37,899 nucleotides of DNA from CAYZHV01 sp046541355 (GTDB lineage: Bacteria; Spirochaetota; Spirochaetia; DSM-27196; Alkalispirochaetaceae): assembly GCA_046541355.1 (NCBI GenBank), contig JBKHDM010000022.1, positions 1 to 37,899 on the forward strand, read 5' to 3'. Position numbers and translations under genes: made by a program. Under the pieces are notes generated by a model, which was not told the origin of the DNA, did no database searches, and was given only the letters and a program-made list of their open reading frames with translations. Positions 8,571 through 15,378 of the stretch are shown piece after piece (position 1 is the stretch's first letter; each line of letters opens with the position of its first letter).

Positions 8571-10125
8571 CCGTCGGTTCCTTGCGCTTCTGCGGCCCGG
8601 TTTGCTCCCCGCCGGCGCCGATCATCGCCTGCCCGAGAAGATCACGCCTCATCTCCTGCCCGGCGTACTCGGCGATAATCTCTCCCCGGTAGAGCACCAC
8701 CGCCCGGTCAGCGAGGCTTTCCACCTCGTCGAGATCGGTGGTAATGAGGACCACCGCGCTCCCCCGCCTGCGCAGCTCCCGGAGCTCGAGGTAGAGCTGA
8801 TGACGACTCCTCAGGTCGAGCCCCCAGCTCGGTTCTGCCACAAAAATGAGGGAGGGTGTCCCCCGCATCTCCCGGGCGAGGATAACCTTCTGGATATTGC
8901 CTCCGGAAAGACGGCGCAGCTCATCCCCCGAGGCGCCCTCGATACGAAAGCGCTCCCGGGCTCTCGCGGTCGTCTGGGCGACCTGTCTGCGTTGGAGGAT
9001 GCCGAAACGGTAGAACTTCCGCCGCTCCCGGATGATGAGGTTCTCCGCCACCGTGGAGTAGAGGCTCGCGCCGCTTCCGAGGCGGTCTGTCGGAACGTAG
9101 GCGACTCCCGCGGAGCGCAGGGTTTTCGGGTTGATCCGCTCTACCCGGCGACCGAGGAGCACGACGCTTCCTGAGGTGGCCGCGACACGTCCGGTGAGAA
9201 GCGCCTCGAAGGTCTCCAGGCCGTTTTCCCTGATCCCGGTGATCGCGAGAAACTCTCCCGGATAGACAGAGAAGGTGAGATCCCTGAGGCTCAACCCGCG
9301 GAACGCCTCGCTGTTGAGCTTATCAAACCTGAGTACCGGCTCCACATCCCGCCGTGGCGGGGCTGTCTCCTCGAGCAGACGGCTGTCACTCCGGACGAGG
9401 GCGCTTTCCTCCCCGAAGATGAGGGTCGAGAGGACCGACTCCGTCGGGAACGGCGCGTCGAGGTGCTCAACGGTTCTCCCTTTTCGAAGCACCGTGAGGC
9501 GGTCTGCGATCCGCCGGAGCTCCGAGAGTTTGTGAGTTATGAGAAGCACCGTGCGCCCCTCGTCGGCGAGACGACGAATCATCTGGTAGAGGGTGTGGGA
9601 CTCCTCATCGGTGAGGACCGCCGTCGGCTCGTCGAGGATCACCGTTGTCGGCTCGTCCTGGACAGCGGCTATGAGAGCGGCGAAGTGGCGCTCCCCGCTT
9701 GTTAAGCTTCTCGGATCTGCCTCGAGATCGGCGGAGATACCGTACCGATCGCCGCAGCGGGCGAGCCGTTCCTTTGCCCGGTTGGCGTCTACAAAGGCGC
9801 CCCAGGTAGGCTCATTGCCGAGAATGAGGTTCTGCCAGACCGAGAGGTTCTCAGCGAACTGCGGGTACTGGGCGACGTAGCGCACGCCCCGGCGACGCGC
9901 CTCGGCGGAACTCTGCCCGGTCACATCCGCACCGTCGAGGATGATCCGGCCGGAGTCCGGCCGCTCGAGTCCCGCGAGAATCCGTGCCAGGGTCGATTTG
10001 CCTGCCCCGTTCTCCCCGACAAGGGCGTGAACCTCGCCCCGAAGGAGATTGAGGTCCGCCTCGTCGAGAGCCTGGACCTGGTTTGCCTCGTAGAGCCGGG
10101 AGATCCCCTCGACCTGTATCGCCAT
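8557..10125 (-). CDS. Nucleoside/simple-sugar ABC transporter, double ATP-binding subunit
   Basis: 522 aa containing two fused nucleotide-binding domains. Domain 1 has Walker A GENGAGKST near residue 38 and Walker B VILDEPTAV. Its signature loop is LTSGE rather than LSxGE. Domain 2 (from about 255) has an eroded Walker A (GIRENGLETF) but an intact signature, LSGGNIQKV, and Walker B-like LIFVAEPSWGLD. One competent and one degenerate site is usual in the RbsA/NupA type. The start codon lies 2 nt after the stop of the BMP gene. It powers import by the two downstream permeases. Confidence 0.9.
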   Translation of the reverse strand: MAIQVEGISRLYEANQVQALDEADLNLLRGEVHALVGENGAGKSTLARILAGLERPDSGRIILDGADVTGQSSAEARRRGVRYVAQYPQFAENLSVWQNLILGNEPTWGAFVDANRAKERLARCGDRYGISADLEADPRSLTSGERHFAALIAAVQDEPTTVILDEPTAVLTDEESHTLYQMIRRLADEGRTVLLITHKLSELRRIADRLTVLRKGRTVEHLDAPFPTESVLSTLIFGEESALVRSDSRLLEETAPPRRDVEPVLRFDKLNSEAFRGLSLRDLTFSVYPGEFLAITGIRENGLETFEALLTGRVAATSGSVVLLGRRVERINPKTLRSAGVAYVPTDRLGSGASLYSTVAENLIIRERRKFYRFGILQRRQVAQTTARARERFRIEGASGDELRRLSGGNIQKVILAREMRGTPSLIFVAEPSWGLDLRSRHQLYLELRELRRRGSAVVLITTDLDEVESLADRAVVLYRGEIIAEYAGQEMRRDLLGQAMIGAGGEQTGPQKRKEPTDDEG

Positions 10126-10127
10126 TC

Positions 10128-11183
10128 TCAGAGATCCGGCATCTCCAGGGATATCTCGCCCTCCCGGAATCGGGCAATGAGGTCGTTCATCTCACTTCGA
10201 ATCGACTCGGGAACATGCTCCCTGTACTCCGGTGAGTCGGTGGCGAAGCCGACGTACCCCTCGGCGGCGCCGAGTATGACCGCCTCTCCAAAGGGGAGCT
10301 CCCCGTTTATCGCGAGGAGGGTCCGCTCGTAGGTAGCGTGATCCTGGCGAACCAGGGAGCTTCCGATAACGACTCCCGGCGCCTGCTGGTATCCCGCGGC
10401 ATCGTACCAGAGGACATAGCCACCGAGCTCCTGGGCGGCTGCGATAACCCCCTGGTTCCCGCCGCCGGCAATCGTGAGGATGACGTCGGCCCCGCGGTCA
10501 TACATGTCGCTTGCAAGCTCCGCGGCTCTGCCTGCGTCGAACCAGTTGCCCAGGACGCGAAAGTCTACCTCTCCGTTCCCGACTACGGTCTTCAAACCGA
10601 GCTCGAAGGCGGGAAGAATGACCTCGTTCATGATTGGATACTCCTGCCCCGCGAGAAGCGCTGTTCGGGTTTCGGCGTTTGCCTCGGCCATGGAGCTTTG
10701 GGTCACCAGGCCCGCAAAGTAGCCGATTATGTAGGCCTGCTCACGCTGGTTGAAAAGAACCGTGTGGATCGCCTCGTTTCCCGACAGGTATCCATCCATC
10801 ACGAGAAACCTCTGGTCAGGAAAGGACTCGGCCACACCGGCGCAGATCTCCGGCATCGACGGGTTGGAAGTGACGATCAGGTCGTACGCTCCGGATGAGG
10901 CGAGTTGGGTCACTCCCTCCTCCCAGGTAGCCTGGTTGAAGCCGCCCTCCACCAGGCGGACGGTCGCATTACCCGCCTCCTCGGCGGCGCGCTCGACTCC
11001 CGACAGGAGCATCTCGTAGGTCGGGCTTCCTTCCACAACCCCTGGTACAAACACGGCGATGGAGTAGCTGTCAGGATCCCCGGACTCCTGGGTCCCCGAT
11101 GCGAAGAGGGAGAGAGGGGCAAGGAGCAGCAGCAGCATAGGTGTCCAAAGGCGGGTCTGCCTTTTCAGTGTTAGCCTTCTCAT
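10128..11183 (-). CDS. BMP-family nucleoside-binding protein
   Basis: 351 aa periplasmic substrate-binding protein of the Bmp/Med/PnrA type, first gene of the ABC importer operon. ATG 11183 begins a signal peptide (MRRLTLKRQ, then a Leu-rich core MLLLLLAPLSLFA) followed by SGTQESG. There is no lipobox cysteine, so this looks like a secreted rather than lipid-anchored protein, unlike PnrA/TmpC. Family marks include SIAVFVPGVVEGSPTYEMLLSGVERA, DLIVTSNPSM and DVILTIAGGGNQGV. No Shine-Dalgarno precedes the ATG. A TACTAT box ends 6 nt before it, suggesting a leaderless transcript. The substrate, purine nucleosides, is inferred from family. Confidence 0.88.
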   Translation of the reverse strand: MRRLTLKRQTRLWTPMLLLLLAPLSLFASGTQESGDPDSYSIAVFVPGVVEGSPTYEMLLSGVERAAEEAGNATVRLVEGGFNQATWEEGVTQLASSGAYDLIVTSNPSMPEICAGVAESFPDQRFLVMDGYLSGNEAIHTVLFNQREQAYIIGYFAGLVTQSSMAEANAETRTALLAGQEYPIMNEVILPAFELGLKTVVGNGEVDFRVLGNWFDAGRAAELASDMYDRGADVILTIAGGGNQGVIAAAQELGGYVLWYDAAGYQQAPGVVIGSSLVRQDHATYERTLLAINGELPFGEAVILGAAEGYVGFATDSPEYREHVPESIRSEMNDLIARFREGEISLEMPDL

Positions 11184-11189
11184 GCGGCC

Positions 11190-11218
11190 ATAGTACACGT
11201 AGTTGGCTTTCCGGGAAA
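11190..11218 (-). promoter_or_regulatory. Candidate promoter of the nucleoside transporter operon, apparently leaderless
   Basis: On the minus strand TACTAT (11195-11190) ends 6 nt (GGCCGC) before the ATG at 11183. The best -35 at 17 nt, TTTCCC (11218-11213), is poor, so an activator may be needed. Confidence 0.4.
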
Positions 11219-11233
11219 ACCAGGGCACGCAGA

Positions 11234-11263
11234 CTGACAGAAGCCGCCGGCTTGTGCTACAAG
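11234..11263 (+). promoter_or_regulatory. Candidate promoter of the FGGY kinase, apparently leaderless
   Basis: CTGACA (11234-11239), an 18-nt spacer and TACAAG (11258-11263) are followed by 6 nt and GTG 11270. It lies back to back with the transporter promoter. Confidence 0.45.
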
Positions 11264-11269
11264 AGTGGT

Positions 11270-12661
11270 GTGACACCCTACATACTCTCTATCGATGTGG
11301 GTACCTCCTCGATGAAGGCCGGCGCCATATCTCCGGCGGGCCACCTATTAGCTTTTGCCGGAAGACGGCTCATCCGACAGGAGCGCCAGATTCACGACTG
11401 GCACGCCCAGGGGTGGGACCGCGCGCTCTCCCTCCTGATGGAGGAGCTTGTCGACTACAGCCGTCCGGAATGCATCGTCATCTCAGGAAACGGCCCCACC
11501 CTTGTCGGCCTCGACGGCAAGGGAGCGCCCCTGGAGCCGGTTCTGCTCTGGCTCGACGGCCGGGAGCGGCCGGTCGAAGGCAACCGATCGTTTTTCCTGC
11601 CTCGCCTGAACTGGCTCCGTCAGGAGAGACCGGATGTTTTCGACCGCCTGGAGACCGTACTCAGCTTTCCGGAGTATCTCTACCACCGGATCACCGGAGA
11701 GGGTGTTACAATCACGCCGAGCGACGAGTTTTGTGAGTTCATCTGGAGCGACCGGGAGATCGAGAGATACGGTTTTGAGGCGACCCTCTTTCCGCCCTAC
11801 CGGCGACCGGGAGAGCTGGTCGGCCGGGTGAGTAAGGAGGGGGCAGAGCGCTTCGGCCTTGCCGAAGGGACCCCCCTCGCCGCCGGAGGGTCGGACTTTC
11901 TCATGAGCCTCGTGGGTACCGGGAGCGTGGTGCCGGGCCGAACCTGCGACCGGGCGGGCACCTCTGAGGGGATCAACCACTGCGCCGAAGCGCCCTCGAC
12001 CGACCCGCGCCTCCGGTCGCTTCCGCACGCGGTGGAGGGACTCTACAATGTGGCGGGAATTCTCTCTTCCACGGGGATGCTCTTTGAGTGGTTTCGCGGG
12101 ATAAGCGGCCAGGAGGGGAGGGACTACGTGGAGATGATCCGGGAGCTCCAGGCGCACGCCCACGAGAGCGATATTCCGTGGTTTTTTCCCTCCCTCCACC
12201 AGGGAGCGGCGTGGGAGTTCCGGCGGGGCATGTTTATCGAGCTCGGTGCCCAGCACGGCCGGGTCGAAATGGGCCTCGCCGTGGTTCTCTCCATCGGCTT
12301 TGCCGTCCGGGAGGCGGTCGAGATCCTTGGGGAGAACGGCCTGGAGCCTTGCGAGCTCAGGGCGTGCGGGGGCCAGGCAAAAAACGCGCCCTGGAACCAG
12401 ATGAAGGCGGACATCGTCGGACTGCCGATCCTCGTCCCGGAAGTTGAGGATGCCGAGCTCATCGGCAACGCCTGCGCGGGGTATACCGCCCTCGGACACT
12501 TTGCCTCTCTCAAGGAGGCGAGTGAGGCGCTCGTCCACATATCCCGGCGCTATGAGCCGAGAGAGGCGGAGTACTCCCGCTACTGCGAAGCGTACGGCTC
12601 CTACCGGGATGCGTACGACCGGTTCCGGGGAGCCCTCGCCGCGACCCGGAAAGGGGAGTAA
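11270..12661 (+). CDS. FGGY-family carbohydrate kinase
   Basis: 463 aa. Members phosphorylate sugars or polyols (xylulose, glycerol, ribulose and others). The N-terminal phosphate-binding loop LSIDVGTSSMKAGAI starts at residue 5. LLWLDGRE lies in the substrate domain, and GGSDFLMSLVGTGSVVPGR and ACGGQAKNAPWNQMKADIVG correspond to the C-terminal ATP domain. GTG 11270 is chosen because it places the phosphate loop at the normal distance from the N-terminus. The 43 extra upstream codons of the open frame do not look like protein and overlap the divergent gene. No Shine-Dalgarno is seen. Divergence from a nucleoside importer suggests a role in using the sugar part of nucleosides, but the substrate is not readable. 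Confidence 0.87.
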   Translation: MTPYILSIDVGTSSMKAGAISPAGHLLAFAGRRLIRQERQIHDWHAQGWDRALSLLMEELVDYSRPECIVISGNGPTLVGLDGKGAPLEPVLLWLDGRERPVEGNRSFFLPRLNWLRQERPDVFDRLETVLSFPEYLYHRITGEGVTITPSDEFCEFIWSDREIERYGFEATLFPPYRRPGELVGRVSKEGAERFGLAEGTPLAAGGSDFLMSLVGTGSVVPGRTCDRAGTSEGINHCAEAPSTDPRLRSLPHAVEGLYNVAGILSSTGMLFEWFRGISGQEGRDYVEMIRELQAHAHESDIPWFFPSLHQGAAWEFRRGMFIELGAQHGRVEMGLAVVLSIGFAVREAVEILGENGLEPCELRACGGQAKNAPWNQMKADIVGLPILVPEVEDAELIGNACAGYTALGHFASLKEASEALVHISRRYEPREAEYSRYCEAYGSYRDAYDRFRGALAATRKGE

Positions 12662-12701
12662 CCGGGAGTAACCGTACGTCTACCGCCTCGGGCGTGGCGC
12701 G

Positions 12702-12777
12702 AGGCAGGCAGGCGCCGCCGGGGCAGGCAGGCGCCGCCGGGGCAGGCAGGCGCCGCCGGGGCAAGCAGGCGCCGCCG
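12702..12777. repeat. Four 19-bp GC-rich tandem repeats
   Basis: The unit GGGCAGGCAGGCGCCGCCG occurs at 12721, 12740 and 12759 (one G-to-A change in the last), with a first copy at 12702 that differs in one base. It lies between the kinase stop and the next promoter. No hairpin-plus-T-run follows it. Confidence 0.9.
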
Positions 12778-12805
12778 GTTTGTCGGCGTGGAGGCGTACT
12801 ACCCT

Positions 12806-12834
12806 TTGTTCTCCCCCCCTCCCGGCAGTATACT
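12806..12834 (+). promoter_or_regulatory. Promoter of the small membrane protein gene, apparently leaderless
   Basis: TTGTTC (12806-12811), a 17-nt spacer and TATACT (12829-12834) are followed by 6 nt and GTG 12841 (with ATG at 12844). There is no Shine-Dalgarno. Confidence 0.55.
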
Positions 12835-12840
12835 ATTTCT

Positions 12841-13215
12841 GTGATGTTCTTTTTTGGACCGGTCTTCGGCCTTCTTCCGCTTATTATCTTTTTTCTCGTG
12901 ATTCGGGGACTCACCTCCATGGGCAGGGGCAGCGGGAGCTTCTTTCCCGCAGGCGGTTACGAGCGGTACCTCGAGGGGATGGTGGAACCTGATTCCAACA
13001 GGGAACGTAACCTTCGGATCAAGATCTTCAAGCTCGCCTATCGAAAACGGGGAAGGATCACCGTCTCCGACATTATTGCCGAAACAGGTCTCTCCGGCGA
13101 CGAGGCGGAACAGATCATCCAGGGTATGGTCGACAACAGCCGAATCCGAATGGAGATCCGGGATACCGGCGTCGTGGTTTACGAGTTTCCCGAAATCATA
13201 GCCGAAAACGATTGA
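12841..13215 (+). CDS. Small membrane-anchored protein with winged-helix-like domain
   Basis: 124 aa. Residues 2-22 form one hydrophobic anchor (MFFFGPVFGLLPLIIFFLVI), followed by a Gly/Ser-rich linker. A soluble C-terminal domain from about residue 55 contains RITVSDIIAETGLSGDEAEQ, a helix-turn-helix-like pattern, and then a short hairpin ending VVVYEFPEI, as in winged-helix folds. The start is GTG 12841, or ATG 12844 one codon later; the -10 box ends 6 nt before the GTG. The open frame extends upstream through the GC-rich repeats, but that part is low-complexity and is excluded. Function unknown; a membrane-tethered regulator is possible. Confidence 0.65.
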   Translation: MMFFFGPVFGLLPLIIFFLVIRGLTSMGRGSGSFFPAGGYERYLEGMVEPDSNRERNLRIKIFKLAYRKRGRITVSDIIAETGLSGDEAEQIIQGMVDNSRIRMEIRDTGVVVYEFPEIIAEND

Positions 13216-13290
13216 AACTCCCGACTGCCTCGCAGCCGTCGGTGACCTCAGATAGTATTTCACACGGTCGTTGACGGTTGTGGGCGGGGC

Positions 13291-13320
13291 AAAAAAGTGG
13301 GCGCCCCACCCGGGGCGCCC
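13291..13320 (-). terminator. Rho-independent terminator of amt-glnK
   Basis: On the minus strand a perfect 9-bp stem, GGGCGCCCC/GGGGCGCCC, with a 4-nt loop is followed by AC and six T. It begins 22 nt after the glnK stop codon. Confidence 0.92.
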
Positions 13321-13342
13321 GACAGGAGGTTATTGAGGGAGG

Positions 13343-13684
13343 CTAGCCGATGGCTTCGGTCCCCTTCTCACCAGTTCTAATTCGGATCACGTCATCGAGA
13401 GGCATAACGAAGATCTTTCCATCTCCGATTTCCCCGGTACGTGCTCCACGGATGATCGCGTCAATCGTAGGCTGTACGAAATCGGCGTTTACCGCTATCT
13501 CGAGGCGCACCTTCTTGAGGAGGTTTACCTCGATATCAACACCCCGATAGGTTTCGGTGTATCCCTTCTGCTGTCCGCATCCAAGGGCGTTGGTGACCGA
13601 CATCTTGAAGATCTCGGACTTGTATAGCTCTTCTTTCACGTCGTTCAGCTTGTTGGGCTGAACATAGGCAATGATCAGTTTCAT
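13343..13684 (-). CDS. glnK: PII nitrogen regulatory protein
   Basis: 113 aa PII-family trimeric sensor of ATP/ADP and 2-oxoglutarate. Next to amt it is the GlnK type, which plugs the ammonium channel. Standard PII numbering holds without gaps: Q39, K40, the T-loop GYTETYRGVDIEVN (42-54) and K58 are present. Residue 51, the tyrosine uridylylated in proteobacterial GlnB/GlnK, is Ile here, so control by GlnD-type modification is not expected. Tyr46 is retained. It follows amt by 20 bp with a GGAAGGGGG ribosome-binding site, and a strong terminator ends the operon. Confidence 0.95.
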   Translation of the reverse strand: MKLIIAYVQPNKLNDVKEELYKSEIFKMSVTNALGCGQQKGYTETYRGVDIEVNLLKKVRLEIAVNADFVQPTIDAIIRGARTGEIGDGKIFVMPLDDVIRIRTGEKGTEAIG

Positions 13685-13704
13685 AGTTACTATCGCCCCC
13701 TTCC

Positions 13705-15048
13705 TTACATGTTAGAGAAGATCTGGAAGCCGCTGTAGGACTCCGAACCATGCTCAGAGATATCGAGTCCAGATGCTTCTTCGGTCTCGCTGACCCGGAG
13801 ATTCTTGGCTGCCTTGAGTGCGCCGAAGAGGATAAATCCGGTTACCAGACACCATGCCAGATAGGCGAGGATACCGATCACCTGGACTCCGATCTGCCCG
13901 CCCCGGGAGAGCCCGGAACCGATCATCTCGAGATCACCGAAAAGACCAACCGCGAGGGTACCCCAGGCACCACAGACACCGTGAACCGAGACCGCGCCGA
14001 CAGGGTCGTCAACGTGGAGAACCTTGTCGATAAACTCGACCGAGAGAACGACCAGGACGCCGCCAATCGCACCGACGAGTACCGAGGTCCCGGGAGAGAT
14101 AACCCAGGTGCCTGCGGTGATACTTACAAGACCCGCCAGGGCACCGTTGAGGGACATGGAGGGATCGGGCTTACCGAACCAGATCCAGCTGGTAATCATC
14201 GCGGCTATCGCACCTGCCGAGGCGGCGAGGGTTGTGGTGGTGGCCACCAGGGCGATGTCGGTGTCCGTTCCGGAGAGGGTGGAACCGGCGTTAAAGCCGT
14301 ACCAGCCGAACCAGAGAATAAAGACGCCGAGAGCTGCCAGCGGCATGTTATGACCCTGGATCGCCTTGACGCTCACCTTGCCGTTCACTTTGACATACTT
14401 ACCCTTACGAGCTCCCAACACGATTGCTCCAACCAGCGCGAGCCAGCCACCAACGGAGTGGACGATGCTCGAGCCGGCAAAGTCGTGGAAGCCCATGCTG
14501 CCGAGCCAGCCGCCGCCCCATACCCAGTGGCCGCTGATCGGGTAGATTATGGCTGAAACGAAAACCGAGTAGATCAGATAGCCGGAGAACTTGGTTCGCT
14601 CAGCCATCGCACCGGAGACGATCGTAGCCGCGGTTGCTGCGAAGACAACCTGGAACCACCAGTCACGATAGATGGCGGACATGCTGTCCACGCCGTAACC
14701 TTCGAGGGTTGCCGGAGTGTAGTTGAGAAAGAAGGCGTTGCCGCCGAGGAAGCCTCCGATTGAACCTCCGTACATCAGCGCCCATCCGATCGCCCAGTAG
14801 GCGACGGCGCCGGCAGAAAAGTCCATCAGGTTCTTCATCAGGATGTTGGAGGCGTTTTTCGCGCGAGTGAGACCAGTCTCAACCATCGCGAACCCAGCCT
14901 GCATGAAGAAGACAAGAGCCCCAGCCAGCACCAGCCAGATCATATCGAAGGCGGCACTGTGGGCGGCAAGGGTGCTCTCAACATCCTGTGCGAATAGAAC
15001 GCCGCCCGTTCCCAGTAGTACAAGCACGGTAGCAAGACGCTTTTTCAT
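13705..15048 (-). CDS. amt: Ammonium transporter
   Basis: 447 aa. An N-terminal signal-like segment (MKKRLATVLVLLGTGGVLFAQ) is followed by an Amt/Rh core of about eleven membrane helices. Typical segments are QAGFAMVETGLTRAKNASNI, GDWWFQ-like YRDWWFQVVFAATAATIVSG, DFAGSSIVHSVGGW and VHGVCGAWG. It moves ammonium across the inner membrane. Two ATGs are adjacent (15051 and 15048). The second is chosen because AGGAGG lies 6 nt upstream of it against 3 nt for the first. It leads a two-gene operon with glnK. A near-consensus sigma-54 promoter at 15093-15107 and an activator gene just upstream show how it is controlled. Confidence 0.95.
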   Translation of the reverse strand: MKKRLATVLVLLGTGGVLFAQDVESTLAAHSAAFDMIWLVLAGALVFFMQAGFAMVETGLTRAKNASNILMKNLMDFSAGAVAYWAIGWALMYGGSIGGFLGGNAFFLNYTPATLEGYGVDSMSAIYRDWWFQVVFAATAATIVSGAMAERTKFSGYLIYSVFVSAIIYPISGHWVWGGGWLGSMGFHDFAGSSIVHSVGGWLALVGAIVLGARKGKYVKVNGKVSVKAIQGHNMPLAALGVFILWFGWYGFNAGSTLSGTDTDIALVATTTTLAASAGAIAAMITSWIWFGKPDPSMSLNGALAGLVSITAGTWVISPGTSVLVGAIGGVLVVLSVEFIDKVLHVDDPVGAVSVHGVCGAWGTLAVGLFGDLEMIGSGLSRGGQIGVQVIGILAYLAWCLVTGFILFGALKAAKNLRVSETEEASGLDISEHGSESYSGFQIFSNM

Positions 15049-15092
15049 CATGCTCCTCCTAAAAAGATTAAACGTTCTTCCCGTTCCCATAA

Positions 15093-15107
15093 ACAAAGAG
15101 TGTGCCA
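15093..15107 (-). promoter_or_regulatory. Sigma-54 promoter of amt-glnK
   Basis: On the minus strand TGGCAC, 5 nt, then TTGT matches the -24/-12 consensus TGGCAC-N5-TTGC in all but the last base. It predicts a start near 15082 and a leader of about 33 nt carrying the AGGAGG site. The gene of a sigma-54 activator lies immediately upstream. Confidence 0.75.
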
Positions 15108-15227
15108 ACTCAGGCGTAGGATGAGTCTCAATGTATAACTCCTTTGTTGGTAACGGCTTGTCGAACCATCGATTCCGGGGGTAACGGGGTTCAATCCGAC
15201 TTTACGGTCATAATCAAATAAATAAGC

Positions 15228-15270
15228 TACGTAAACGTATGCTATAGAATACGAAGTTACGTTTTTGTAT
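15228..15270. promoter_or_regulatory. Candidate enhancer sites for the sigma-54 activator
   Basis: Three overlapping TACG-based imperfect palindromes are seen: TACGTAAACGTA (15228-15239, perfect), TACGAAGTTACGT (15250-15262) and TACGTTTTTGTA (15258-15269). They lie 120-175 bp upstream of the amt -12/-24 element, the usual distance for activator binding. They do not match the TGT-N10-ACA site of proteobacterial NifA. The remaining sequence between amt and the activator gene (15108-15227) shows no further feature. Confidence 0.45.
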
Positions 15271-15321
15271 GATACTGGGCACGCTTGGATTTTGTTTCCC
15301 CTGGACCCGGGAGTGGGATGA

Positions 15322-15355
15322 GGGCGTTCTATCCTCGGTGAGGATACAGCCGCCC
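15322..15355 (-). terminator. Stem-loop after the sigma-54 activator gene
   Basis: On the minus strand TATCCTC-ACC-GAGGATA forms a 7-bp stem, closed outside by GGGCG/CGCCC. It starts 23 nt after the stop codon. No T-run follows, so it may only end or stabilise the transcript weakly. Confidence 0.4.
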
Positions 15356-15378
15356 TGCCCGCTGGTCGCCGAAAGGGG

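Noticed and set aside
12694..12840. N-terminal extension of the small membrane protein through the GC repeats
   Set aside because: Low-complexity translation of tandem repeats; a good promoter lies inside it, so the real start is downstream.
13750..14556. Plus-strand open frame opposite amt
   Set aside because: Hydrophilic shadow of a certain membrane-protein gene; no start signal.
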